DNA of 64,000 bases, taken from NCBI GenBank assembly GCA_039090855.1, contig CM077010.1, positions 51,354,905 through 51,418,904 of the forward strand. The letters run 5' to 3'. The DNA is from Macrothele yani (Eukaryota > Arthropoda > Arachnida > Araneae > Macrothelidae). A program made the translations under genes and the position numbers. The number at the start of each line of letters is the position of its first letter. The stretch's first letter is position 1. Below, one piece after another: positions 33,191 to 44,079 of the stretch. The notes below the pieces were generated by a model, which was not told where the DNA came from, ran no database searches, and saw only the letters and a list, made by a program, of their open reading frames with translations.

Positions 33191-34686
33191 GCACGGTGTA
33201 TGATAAGTCAAATGATACGACTCTCCGTGCTGTCAACAGTTTGAAACGCGAACTGCTAATGTCACAGCTCGCCAGGGGGTGTTCAGGAGTTGTGGGCCAA
33301 TCGTTCAAGCTAACCATCGTAGGATTATAAGGTGTTTATGATTTCATCAGTGCAAAATCGGTATTTATCTTTAGTGTGTTTTACTTATTACTTTGTGTAA
33401 TTATATTGTATGGAGTTCCAGAAAATTTTAAGTTTCTATGCAGAAGGTAAGTACTTCAACTCTGTTTTTACTTAACGGGAGATAAATTTATTGTGCAGCT
33501 AAATGTCGGACTAGAATCTGTTCAGTTCTGTTTTAGATATGAGCGAAAGTGTTTTGTACTGCCCTATAGGTTATCGGACAGGTTATGCAGCATATAAAGA
33601 ACTTGCATCAACTTTTATTGACCCAACTGTAACATAATAAAGAATTACTAGGGACGTTGGGGGTTGTGGCAAGGAGGGTATGTATGGTAATGGTGGAGTT
33701 GCTATGAGGCGGACGAATTACTGTTATTATGAAATAAAAGTTTATGTTCTTAAATGGAGTTCGTTACTGCTTAAGAGCAAGTTCGTGTATCTTATTAAGG
33801 CTTAATATGTAACACTAACAGATTTGGAAAAATGGCGGCAAGCATTAGGATGTGATACATTTTTCCACAGCTTACAATGTGGAAAAATTTTACGTTAAGA
33901 GTATTAACCGTTGTTTAAATGTAGGATCAGAAATTTTCTCCCTTGATATCAAATATGTTCATCGTACTATATGCACGCAGGTCGGGGAATCTCCGCCGAG
34001 AAAAAGCAGCCATTTTGCCACGTTGCACTTTCTCTGCCGTTATTGCCAACACAGATGGAGGGAGCGCCTTATTCATTAGTATGATTAGGTACAAAAATAA
34101 AACAAATGTGTAAGATATATTGTTTATTACTAAATGAAAACATCAATAGTGAATGATTTCTCGAGCAGAAGATTAATCAAAATTATTGTTTTCGAAAATT
34201 TCGGTAAGTTTTCAAAATCAGCAGTTTCCGTTAACGATGCCCCAATGACTTACGCAAAAAACTGATATTCCACGTTAAAATTGCTCCTCCGAATGTACAG
34301 CAGCATCTCACTTTACAAGAAGTAAAATTTTTTTGACGATAAAGGGTCTATTCTCTATTGGCTCAGTAAAAAACTCAGCACCGTTTGCTCAGAAATCTTC
34401 ACGTTAGAGTACTCACTCTGTGGCCAAAAAATATACATATAACACTTATTTGACGAATTCGATGTGATAGGCACAAAAGTGTATGTTTGCGAAACGTTCC
34501 AGGTTATTGTTTTTTTAATTCCAAGCAAAATAGCATTCGTAAAACACGAATGTTTCTGTCACTTCCCCCATAAGAAAGCATAGGTTGTATCAAATCATTG
34601 GCCCACACGTTCGTCGCGCCATCTAGTGACATTAACGGGCGATTTTTGTTTTCAGAGTCGTATCACCTGACTATCATACACCGTGC
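33191..34686. mobile_element. TIR element with 6-bp target duplication, long copy (B)
   Basis: Ends GCACGGTGTATGATAAGTCA and the reverse complement of GCACGGTGTATGATAGTCAG, both continuing into GATACGACTCT. Duplication ACATGT at 33185-33190 and 34687-34692. Subterminal GTGGGCCAAT motifs recur near both ends. Compared with copy A it has an extra segment (about 33260-33785) that includes ATGGAGTTCCAGAAAATTTT and a donor-like GAAGGTAAGT; this could be the start of a spliced transposase gene, which is speculative. Confidence 0.75.
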
Positions 34687-34692
34687 ACATGT

Positions 34693-35825
34693 GCTTATAT
34701 TACAAAATAAACTAAAACAATGTCTACAGACGACGTCCGCGAAGAACGAAGAAGTTCGAACGTCACTTCGAATGGCTGTGATAATTTATAAACAGCATTA
34801 GATTGTTATGCTGTACAATAAACTGATGCTATTTGTATTTTAAACACGCTGAAGTGACGTCAGAACTTCGTGCTCTGCCAGCGTTACATGTAGTTAGTTT
34901 TTGTTCTACCTGAAATCAGGCATCATTCAACAGAAAAATTCCTATGCGCAAGCTTTTGCGAATTCTCTCAAATCTGCATTGTTTTACATCAAATAAATTA
35001 AAATATAAGGTAACGTGTCTACGCACCACTGATCGAAAGGCTCTTCATCGAGTTTATGAGGCTCTTATCTTCCAATCGATTTCCATGTCAAGCTCTTGTT
35101 GTTTTGTGTGTATTTTCGAGAATTTTTTCTTTTCCTGTTTCTACCAGATCTTCAGGGAAAATTTAATTGCTGCAATAAAGCCTGAAATGTCAGTTAAAAA
35201 AACCTCCATTGTTAATAACACAACTCAAATTCAATACCATAAATTTATTTGCGTTTATTATTAACTGAATCCACTGCTAGATGAAGATCTTCCAGGTCTT
35301 AGGGTGGGTCGAAAATACCGAAATGTTTCTGATCGAATAACTATACTGCGGAAAAGTTGCTCCTTAGTATACCTAAAGATAATGTAAAAAAAATTAAAAT
35401 CAGACAATATTTTCCGTTCTTGCATGATGAACGAAATTAAAGAAATTTCCAAAATTTAGGTAATTCTAGTTATAGTAATTTTTTTTATGTACAAAATAAA
35501 TTACAATCGAATCGCTATAGAGCCGAAAAGTTGCCTCTAGTATAGCTAAATGTAATATAAAAAAAGTATTTTGAATTAAGATAGTATTTTCTGTTCGAAC
35601 ATGGCGATCAAAATTATAGAAATTCCACAACTTAGGACAAAATTGATCTTCTGTAAAGAACTTATGTAAAATCATCTATTTCACTTTGAGGTGATGGGTT
35701 TTGTTCAGTGCACAAAGCAGGAGGTTAAAGACAGTAACATTTTCTCATGTCCTCAGGCTCAGTTGTAATCTGTCCATTAGAAGGAAACTCAGAGTTAGTG
35801 TATATTTCAATCGTTGCCACTTCTA
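34693..35825. other. No gene seen
   Basis: AT-rich DNA with short frames only; no family motif. Confidence 0.5.
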
Positions 35826-36636
35826 TATTGATAAAACTCACCGGACACCTAGAAGAGAAACACAACATAGCATTTATTGACATACGTTAGTCGGGTGTCG
35901 GTCCACCTCTGGCCTTAATGCATGCACTGACCCTTCGAGACATGCTTTCGACAAGGTTTTGAAACACAGCGATCGGTATGCGCTTCCATTCAGTACATAA
36001 TGCTGCCGCCAACTGTTGCTTAGTAGTTGTCCTTGGTTCCAAACTTCCTATGTGGCGCTCTAATTCATCCCATAGGTGCTCTATGGGATTAAGATCAGGA
36101 CTCTGTGCTGGAAGGTCCACACACGATGCGGAATTATCGTCAAACCACGCCGTAACAGTCCTTGCTTTATGGTTCGGTGCATTATCTTGCTGGTATCAAC
36201 AAGGCTAGGTTCCATGGCATTGCCAAAGAGTTGGTTGGGCATAATTGTCCAGAATATCGAGGTAGACGTGCTGGTTAACAGGCTTGTCCACAATAACCAA
36301 TGGGCGGGGACCATACCACGAAAAATACCCCCACACGAGTGTACTGCCAGCTCCAAACTTGACCGTAGGAACAGTACACTGTGGTAAATAGCGTTCCCCA
36401 GCTGCCGCCATACCCACACACGGCCATCAGACTGATGGATCGTGTATCTGGATTCATCAGTCCATAGGACCCGTTTCCATTGATCCACGGTCCACGATAA
36501 ATGTTCTTTACACCATGCTAAACGACGAGTAGCATTCCGAGTGGAGATGAAAGGTTTATGAGCAGCCGCACGACCACGGTAACCCATGGAATGAAGTTAT
36601 CTGCGAATGGTACGTGTGCACACCGATGTTCCAGCA

Positions 36637-36788
36637 AGAGCAACAAATATTGAAGACTCGTGTGACATTAATCACTCTGAAGAAGAGGCAGCCGCTGCCT
36701 CGAAAGGGCTCATGGTTTTAATTGTATATATTTCTCATGTTTTAATCATTAAATCGTGCTAAAGACGGAAATCTTTCATCGCTTCAGT
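36637..36788 (+). mobile_element. 152-bp PLE-tail-like insertion with 12-bp duplication
   Basis: GATGTTCCAGCA occurs at 36625-36636 and 36789-36800, and once in the sister transposons, so the 152 bp between is an insertion. It is too short to be autonomous. It contains a hammerhead-like core (36677-36705) like those in PLE tails, so I read it as a 5'-truncated PLE 3' end. Confidence 0.7.
36677..36705 (+). ncRNA. Hammerhead-ribozyme-like core in short insertion
   Basis: CTGAAGA, then A, a perfect 7-bp stem GAGGCAG/CTGCCTC with CCG loop, then GAAA. Of the three candidates this has the strongest stem II. Stems I and III were not resolved. Confidence 0.5.
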
Positions 36789-37269
36789 GATGTTCCAGCA
36801 TTTTTACTCACCTGTACACTGAGCTCTTGTGCAGTACTCCGTCGATTAGCTGTAACGACTCTCCTGAGGCTTCGACATCCTCTGTCACTGATTTTCTTTG
36901 GTCTTCCAGTACGTTTTGCTGCTTCAGGCACGCCATGTGTCTTCCACTTATTCAGCACATCCAAAACAGTTGACTTGGGTATGTTTAAACGCCTCTCGGT
37001 TTCTCTTATGGACAACCCACTAATATAACACCCAACAATCTTTCCTTTCTTAAAGTCAGTTCTCCCCAGCCGCGACATTTTCACTCAACCTCTCACTGCG
37101 ATATGATCGCGGTCAGCTGCAGGCTTTTTTATACCAATTGCAACTATACCGTGCATCTGAGCAACGCTGCGGATCCGTTCATTTGCTTTTGATGGGGTGT
37201 CCAGTGACTTTTGTCAATATACTGCATGCTCAGCATCATTAAAATAGACCAAGGAGACGTTACGTCGAA

Positions 37270-37500
37270 AGCGCAGTAATTCATCGACTTAACTCCAGAA
37301 CGACCATTCGTCCGAGAAGGTTCCGGGTTCGAATCTCTGTGGGGTATGGCTATTGCTTTTGTCTTATGGTACTGGCTCTCTCCCTTCCCTGGAACCAGTG
37401 GCTTTAAATTAGGAACGGGCGACTACTTATAGCATATTGGGTTGCTCACGGTGGTCGGGTGGTCGTTAAACCTTCAACAAAAAAGAAAAAGAAAAAAAAA
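37270..37500 (+). mobile_element. SINE family A, diverged copy
   Basis: CCATTCGTCCGAGAAGGTTC, CGGGTTCGAATC and GGTACTGGCTCTCTCCCTTC follow the family-A order. The A-tail is broken by G. The 5' part of the tRNA head is unclear. Confidence 0.8.
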
Positions 37501-38028
37501 GGAACTCCAGGACCTGGGATGTTCAATACTTTTATTCCAAGTGTTTCTTGCGTCCTCAAAACCGCCCTAAGAAAGGTGGGACTCGGTGTAAGCATAAGGG
37601 CTCCAACATCCTTATGCGACATACTTACCGGATGCTTAGACAGACCTCTAATCACCAATGAGGTATGTGTTTATGCCATACCGCTATCATACCCTGATGG
37701 TACTCAAAGATATTACATAGGGAAGACTAAATGCTGTGTATGGTCCAGAATCAGCGAACACCAAAGAGATACTAAGGAAGAAAGATCATCCACAGCTCTA
37801 TCCAGAGGAGCGAGTTTGAAGTCCGCTGTTCCTGTATGGGACGGTATTAAAAACATTGGCCCCGTATTCCAACCACAAAGCAACAGCTTTCCAAAAATCT
37901 CTGGAAATCATTACTAGCCGGAACGCGTGTAACCTAGCGTCTCCCAGAAGCTGTCAAAAATTTGGATCCGATGCCTGAATGATTTCCCCCTCCAGATCGC
38001 CACATGCCCAAACAACAGATCTCGTGAT
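37501..38028 (+). pseudogene. Penelope-like RT linker and GIY-YIG endonuclease fragment
   Basis: The frame from about 37505 reads FIPSVSCVLKTALRKVGLGV, PTSLCDILTGCLDRPLITNE, then VCVYAIPLSYPDGTQRYYIG and SRISEHQRDTKE. This shows the GVY.IP, YIG and R..EH elements of the GIY-YIG nuclease after the RT-linker. A stop falls at 37915-37917, but another frame continues as ATAFQKSLEIITSRNACNLA, homologous to ATAFRETVEILTNQG in the copy near 2 kb. It represents a different PLE subfamily copy. Confidence 0.8.
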
Positions 38029-38038
38029 TTCAAATTTA

Positions 38039-38271
38039 GCCGCCCCGGTGGCGCAGTGGTCTAAGGCGCTGGCCTCTGATTATTCGTCCGTAAGAGGTCT
38101 GGGTTCGAATCCCGGTGAGGCATGGATGTTGTGTTTGTCTTACGGCACTGGCTCTCTCCCTTCCCTGGAACCAGTGACCCTAAATTAGGGACGGGCGACT
38201 GCTCATAGCGCATTGAGTTGCTTACGGTGGTCGTTAAACCTCCAATCAAAAAAAAAAAACAAAAAAAAAAC
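38039..38271 (+). mobile_element. SINE family A copy
   Basis: Complete head, body and A-rich tail; duplication TTCAAATTTA at 38029-38038 and 38272-38281. Confidence 0.93.
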
Positions 38272-38303
38272 TTCAAATTTAGAACACCCCGTGTATTTAA
38301 TCA

Positions 38304-38331
38304 CTAGCTCATAGCCCGTGCCACGCACGGG
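38304..38331 (-). mobile_element. Helitron-like 3' terminus
   Basis: On the minus strand a perfect hairpin CCCGTGC-GTG-GCACGGG is followed seven bases later by CTAG and then T. This is the hairpin + CTRR + T signature of a Helitron 3' end. The element body would extend rightward from here; I could not define its 5' end. Confidence 0.55.
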
Positions 38332-40667
38332 TGAAAAAGCGGTGTCTGAAATTTTTATAACATGAATCGTAAAATACATACACATAACTATAATAAACGG
38401 TCGAATTATTAATGGGCAGTCTGTGAGATAGGTCACCAACAACAACGTTTTCATAATATTCCCAGGATAAAGCTGATTCCTTTTTATGAAATTACTCTGC
38501 AATGCGAGGAATATGAAATAAAACAGGACATAACACCTACGTAACAGAACAAACGTCGCAAACAGTTATTCGAACACGAACAAACGTCGCAGACAGTTAT
38601 TGCCACAGATTAAGTCGTTTGTCTTACCAACTTTATTTTATTTTCCGGTATTTCTCCTTGATTTTACGTATCGAGCGATAGAAGTGAGCTTAGTTCCGAT
38701 TTCAGCCACTGGATAAAAGCAGATGGCGCTGCAAGTACTGAATGACGTCAGAGCGTTTGGGACAGACATAGCCTATTACATAGGTTTTATTCTTTGTCTC
38801 GTATAATCATATTTAAATTGTAAAGTTCTAGTATTTCAGTTTATTCTATGCTGCTAACTTTGAAAAAAACATCTGTCGATGAGCGACAGCTTGGCAAAAT
38901 GTATGTTTAATTCCTTACACCACCAATAAACGGTGTGACGTACTACAGAGGTGAAAACATGTGTCAAGACGAATAATCTGCAGCGAGAGATTCTGCCCGG
39001 GTAGCTCAGTTGGGAGACCGTCTTACTCCGGAGTGAGGGAACCGGTTTCGATCCCCGGCGAGGTCAAACTTGTGTTTTCACAACGGATAGTTGCATAAGT
39101 TTTTATCTTCTTGGTGTATCTACAGTTCTGACAATTTATTTTGTTCACGGTTTCAAACAACAGTGATATTTTCCCATTGAATTGGCTATTCCGGTCATTT
39201 TCTTATTTCCAACAATTTCTTGTTTCCTTCGAAAGAAACGACAGAATTCGTCTGTAATGCTTTGTTTCACCTCCGGCTGCTGAGAATGACGGACATAACC
39301 TGTAATTGAATTTCTTCTTCATGCAAGGACAAATTGGGTACTTCAAATAACGGGCGACTTTGCTGCTGGAGCGTTTAAACTGTCACTCTTGGATTGCTGT
39401 TGCGTAACCCATTTCTGTTGCCCTCATTTAAATTGGGCTACTTGTGTTCCCACTCCTTCTTTAAATGATCGGAAAGCTGCAATGAAATCGGTTTATCAGT
39501 CAGGTTACTGAAAATGTGGTGCTCCGGGAAAAACATTTTAATCTCTTTCCCTGTTGTTTGCTAATTTCCTGTAAGTACACAGAAGATAACGCTTGATTTT
39601 GACTTACACTGCGCCCTCAAATCACAGTAAATCTCAAGGTAAGTACCGCAGGCAAGTAAAACGTAAAAACTGTTTTTTTTATTTTACTGAGTGGACATTA
39701 AAGTCCTGTTATAAGCGTAAGAAAGAATATCAGTTATTTACTACAGTTGTAACGTTCTAGTATTTCAGTTTATTCTATGCTGTTAGATTTACTTAGTTTT
39801 ACTTTACCCGACGCCTCTCGAGCACAACGTTTAAGACACAATTTGTATTTGATTTGTGTTTGATTTTGATGACTTTGTGTAAATTTAGTTGGTTCTCGTT
39901 ATGTTTTCCACGCTGGAAGTCCGAACGCCCATGAGGTTTTGTTCCCTGGGCTATGACTGGTAATCAGCCAAGTCACGATAACTGATATAATTGCAGGAAC
40001 CACGCATCTTGAACATATGTACTGATTATAATATTTACCTAGTGTTGACTCAGTCTATGAATGTGCACGATAATGTGCTGTCAAGTTTTCAGTTGTGATA
40101 CAAGTTGTAGAGGTGTTGAATCTTCGACTTACTCAAAAAATAAATCCGTGACTTGGAGGATTTGGTTTTAAACCAATTTGTTTCTGTTAGTGTAGGCTAT
40201 TTTCGACCCTTGAATCATAATTAGATGGCACATATCAAATACACTTAAATCCACTATCACTCTACAAAAGAAGTTATTCCGTATAATTACCTTTTATTAG
40301 ACTTGCTCCCTATATCTCTTCCGTTGGTATGGACAACTTAAAAAACCCTGTGTATCTGGTGTGCTTGAGAAATAGCTGTGTGGAAATAGGAAAGGTTAGG
40401 AAAGTGGTGTACACCAGCTATAAGCTCAGCCCTTCAGATGATGGAAATGAAGCTACCGAACAGCGCGTGATCACAAACCTAACCCTAGCCCCAGATCAAC
40501 CTATTAAAGATGTCCGTAATTTTTATTATATTTTTAATTTAATATATTCAATTTGAAGAGCTCTTCATAGAATGAAAAATTGGGTGTAATAGATTAAACA
40601 CAAAATTTAGTTTTGCAACAATAAGTATAAACTTTTTTCACTTCAGAGTTTTTTCTCTCCTTTTTTT
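38332..40667. other. Mostly unassigned; may include Helitron body
   Basis: No transposase or host coding region recognised. A tRNA-like segment lies at 38995-39065. The CTAGTATTTCAGTTTATTCTATGC motif occurs twice (about 38827 and 39755), hinting at an internal repeat. Confidence 0.45.
38995..39065 (+). repeat. tRNA-like segment
   Basis: GCCCGGGTAGCTCAGTTGGG (A-box) and GGTTTCGATCCCC (B-box with one extra T). The anticodon arm closes with a 6-nt loop and the acceptor ends do not pair, so this is a tRNA-derived sequence rather than a gene. It is flanked by inverted GTGAAAACA/TGTTTTCAC. Confidence 0.6.
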
Positions 40668-41250
40668 ACGCTTTCCAACCGTAGGTTAAAGAAGCGTATA
40701 TGCTACAACTTTGTCTGTCTGTCTGCCTGTCCGTCCACACGATAACTCGCGTAAAAATGGTTCGATTTCCATGAAATTTTAGTTTAGTTTGTGGTGGGAA
40801 TCACTGGGGACGAACCCTATTGAAAATGGACGAAATGGGGTTAAAGGTTAGGACATAGGAACGGGATCCATTCCATTGCCCTTATTTGTCACAACTTGAC
40901 TAAAAATGGTTCGATTTCGATGAAATTTTAGTATGTGGTAGGGACTACCTGGAGACAGACCCTATTGAAAATGGGCGAAATTGGGTCAAAGGTCAGGACA
41001 TAAGAACGGGATCCATTCCGTTGCCCTTATGCGTCATAACTTACGTAAAAATGCTTCGATTGCGACAAAACTTTATCATGTTGTTCCGGAGGTATACTGA
41101 ATCGGTTCTGTTGAATATATACGAAATGGGGTCGAAGGTCAGGGCACATGAGCGAGATTTATTCACAGCCATTATCCTCATAATTTGAGTAATGATTTCT
41201 GGTATGTTGGAAAGCGTATCATAATCAATGCATTGCATGATTTTACTAAC
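40668..41250 (-). mobile_element. Family X, copy 4
   Basis: Hairpin TACGCTTTCCAACCGTAGG at the left, GTCTGTCTGTCTGCCTGTCC, then three internal repeats, ending TTGGAAAGCGTATCATAATC, then TTTTACTAACTTG. Confidence 0.62.
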
Positions 41251-41985
41251 TTGTTCTTTTTTTTTTAAGGGTCGAGAGATTGCTATTAATTTAAAAGACT
41301 GAATATGCAGTCTCATTGTGGAGATTCCAATTTCCCGACTTCATGAAAATCCCTATTGGAAGGGGGCTGCCTTCTTGGCTCGGGTCCTTAAAGTTCTGGG
41401 TGTAAGTCCAGTTGAATCGCTAATGATTAGCCGAGGTTCGGAAGTCTCGTTAATCCGTTGGGTCCGGGGTAGAGACTCCTCGTTCTAAAAAAGTCTCACC
41501 TCAGTCCTCGGTGTAGCATAAGCAGCGCCGGCTGGATCCAAAAACCAACCAACTGAAATTCACCGCCGTCGTTTCTAACTTATGGTGCAATAGTATTCCC
41601 CGGAATTGTGAATTACATTTTCAAACAAATGAATTTTTCTTTAAGGGATTTTGTCTTTTTACTTTTCAAGTTTTGGAGATTTTCTGGAGAAGGCATTTTT
41701 TCCGGATGATTTTGAGCTAAATATGAGCATACCGGCACTTCAAAATTCCCATTTCGAGCACTGACACTAAGTTTTAAAATTCATGATATATTGGGTTCTT
41801 TGGAAAGTTCTGAGCGTTTGTGACAGGTTAAGCGTTACGTTCAATATTCCCTCTAAGCGGGCATGGGCAATGAGCGCTAACCCAATGAACTGGGCAGGCA
41901 TCAAAACCACTTAGGCAAACAATTTTATTTTCTCAGCTTCTCTTACTAATGCAATAGAAGTTGGAACTTGGATTGGAACCCTTAT
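41251..41985. other. No gene seen
   Basis: A GC-richer patch (41330-41560) has no recognised motif. Confidence 0.45.
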
Positions 41986-42845
41986 TTTTAGCACGTTTTT
42001 TGTAAAAAAAGATCGTGCTTATGTTACCGGTTTGTCCGTCCGTCCGTCTGTACCCACGATATCTCTGCAACTATTAGTCCAATTTGAAAAATTATTTTTG
42101 CATTGAGAAGGTTGAAATATGCGACCTTCTCAATGGTTGAAAAATACAGCAGGACGCACACGACATAAAGGCAGATAGGAATCAGAATAAATGTCTGCGT
42201 AGCTCAGTTGGTAGAGCGACTTGTTCCGGAATAAGCGGCCTCGGGTTCGAATCCCGGCGTAGACCAAAAATGACGGAGAAATTTACTTCGTTATAAAGAC
42301 CTGATGGAAAATGTTTTTCACATAATTTCTAATGTTTGGTAAATAATGATTTGGCCACGTATTTGTAGTAAAATCTGGGTTCCTGAAAAATCGACTAATT
42401 TTTTTTTCTTGGACCGATACCGCTCATATGGAAAAACCTTTTGAGAATACTTTCTTCCTAAAATAATGCATGGTTTTCCTACCAGGGGACATAAAGTCAC
42501 ATCTTTTTTTTTTTTTTGTCGATATCTGTGTTTGCAAGAGTCCGATTTGAAAAATTCTTCCTGTGTTGGAGAGCGTTTCTGGTGCGAAATGTTTCTCATA
42601 TAAATTCATGTTTTTCTTAAAGCACAAGTGTGCAACCAGAGGGCGTAAGCTCATGATTTCGTTTACAGCAATATTTGAGGGATTAAAAACCCGATTGAAA
42701 AACTTCTCTCTCCCGTCAGATACTATTGTTTTCATACCGGTTCCATTGATTTTGAATAGCTTTGATAAATTTAATTTGCGTCAGAACGGATTCAAAAGAT
42801 GTGCTTATTACACCCAAAAATTCGGTGTCACCTTTCTTGTTTATA
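41986..42845 (-). mobile_element. Family Z, deleted copy with family-B insert
   Basis: The left hairpin AGCACGTTTTTTGTAAAAAA then GATCGTGCT and the GTCCGTCCGTCCGTCTGT run are intact. The body is mostly deleted. The right end TTTGATAAATTTAATTTGCG ... ATTCGGTGTCACC matches copy 1. A family-B unit lies at 42146-42296. Confidence 0.62.
42146..42296 (+). repeat. tRNA-bearing repeat, family B, sense copy
   Basis: Best tRNA-like fold in the window: acceptor GTCTGCG/CGTAGAC pairs (one G-T), D-arm GCTC/GAGC, T-arm around GGTTCGAATCC. The anticodon region TTCCGGAA is irregular. The 3' flank TGACGGAGAAATTTACTTCG is shared with every other copy, so it is a repeat, not a unique tRNA gene. Confidence 0.75.
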
Positions 42846-43212
42846 ATCCCCCGATTTTTATGTTTTTATACATTATTAAATTTAACAAAAAATACGGCAT
42901 AAAAACAAACTTGAACGCAGACATAAGGCTTCTTTCAACGTCTTTGATGTTGGAAGAAATCTGCCATATTATCTGACAAAGTTTTGAGCAAAACCGTTTT
43001 ACCAACAGCTTACAACGTAACTGACCGGAATGCCTTTCCCCTGCCAACTAGCATGGGTGCATTAGTTAGTACAATGAACTTGGTTACGGTTTGCTGTGAT
43101 TGGCTGGCGCTGATGTGTTGTTTTGGGAAAAGACTATCTGCCTCTTTCTCGGCGTGAGAAAATCACTAATCCGCATTCTCGCGTTCACTGTCTGCTCGCA
43201 CGAGGCTACTTT

Positions 43213-43436
43213 TTTTTTTTTTTTTGATTGGAGGTTCAACGACCACCGTGAGTTACTCAATGGGCTACAAGCAGTCTCCCGTCCCTAGTTTAAGGCCACT
43301 GACTCCAGGGAAGAGAGAGAGCCAGTGCCGTAAGACAAACACAACATTCACGCCCCGCCGGGATTCAAACCCGGACCCCATTCGGACGAATGATCTGAGG
43401 CCATCGCTTAGACCACTGCGCCAGCGGGACGGCACA
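43213..43436 (-). mobile_element. SINE family A copy (minus)
   Basis: Duplication GAGGCTACTTT at 43202-43212 and 43437-43447; complete head and body. Confidence 0.92.
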
Positions 43437-43633
43437 GAGGCTACTTTGCAAGAAGCCTTTGAAAATGAAGAGGACAATGAGACGAACTTAGAAGGAGGTG
43501 AACGGCATTTAAGAAAAGTGTTGTTTAGACTTTTGAGAGCCGGAATTTTATTTATTATTATTTTTGCAGGTAATCGATTTTCGATTTATGAAAATTAATT
43601 AGGGATTTGGGAATTTTAATCTAAAATGCTTAC

Positions 43634-43846
43634 GGCGCATCGGTGGCGCAGTGGTCTAAGCGATGGCTTCCGATAATTCCTCCAAGATGGGTCCGGGTTC
43701 GGATACCGGTGAGGCGTGGATGCTGTGTTTGTCTTCCGGCTTTGGCTCTCTCCCTTCCCTGGAGTCAGTGGCCCTAAATTAGGGACGGGCGATTGCTTAT
43801 AGCCCATTGAGTTGCTCACGGTGGTCGTTAAACATCCAATAACAAA
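43634..43846 (+). mobile_element. SINE family A copy
   Basis: Duplication AAAATGCTTAC at 43623-43633 and 43847-43857. A slightly divergent head (GGCGCATCGGTGGCGCAGTG). Confidence 0.9.
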
Positions 43847-44079
43847 AAAATGCTTACTGCGCGAAGGAAGTTAAGCAGCTGCGCGACTTAGAGGGAACCT
43901 TGGTGACATACGCAGTCGTACTTTTTGAAAACACCAGATGTTGGAAACAATGAAAGGTAGAAGATGGCTTTTGCATGTGGTGTTCACTCATGTGTGGTTG
44001 ACGATAAGTGGAAGCTGTGTTTATTTAGTACGTATTGAACATAGATGATCAAAAGTTGCATTTTCGGCATGTGATGCTA

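Larger units (their letters stand above)
35887..37078 (-). pseudogene. Tc1-like transposase, frameshifted and interrupted
   Basis: ATG at 37076-37078 begins MSRLGRTDFKKGKIVGCYIS, the best preserved N-terminus of this family. The HTH region ends at the insertion, and the frame resumes as MGYRGRAAAHKPFISTRNAT. Shifts near 36417 and a stop near 36203 follow. WTDESRYTIH, QQDNAP and SPDLNPIEHLWDELE keep all three catalytic residues. It ends KARGGPTPD at 35887. Confidence 0.88.
35826..37219 (-). mobile_element. Tc1-like transposon, family 'PT' copy 2
   Basis: Inverted repeats TATTGATAAAACTCACCGGA and the reverse complement of TATTGACAAAAGTCACTGGA, with TA targets. Same family as 3713-4902 and 51622-52852. 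A 152-bp insertion at 36637-36788 makes it longer. Confidence 0.9.

Noticed and set aside
42187..42259. Functional tRNA gene with a possible CCG anticodon
   Set aside because: The anticodon loop is irregular and identical flanks occur at several loci, so it is a repeat.
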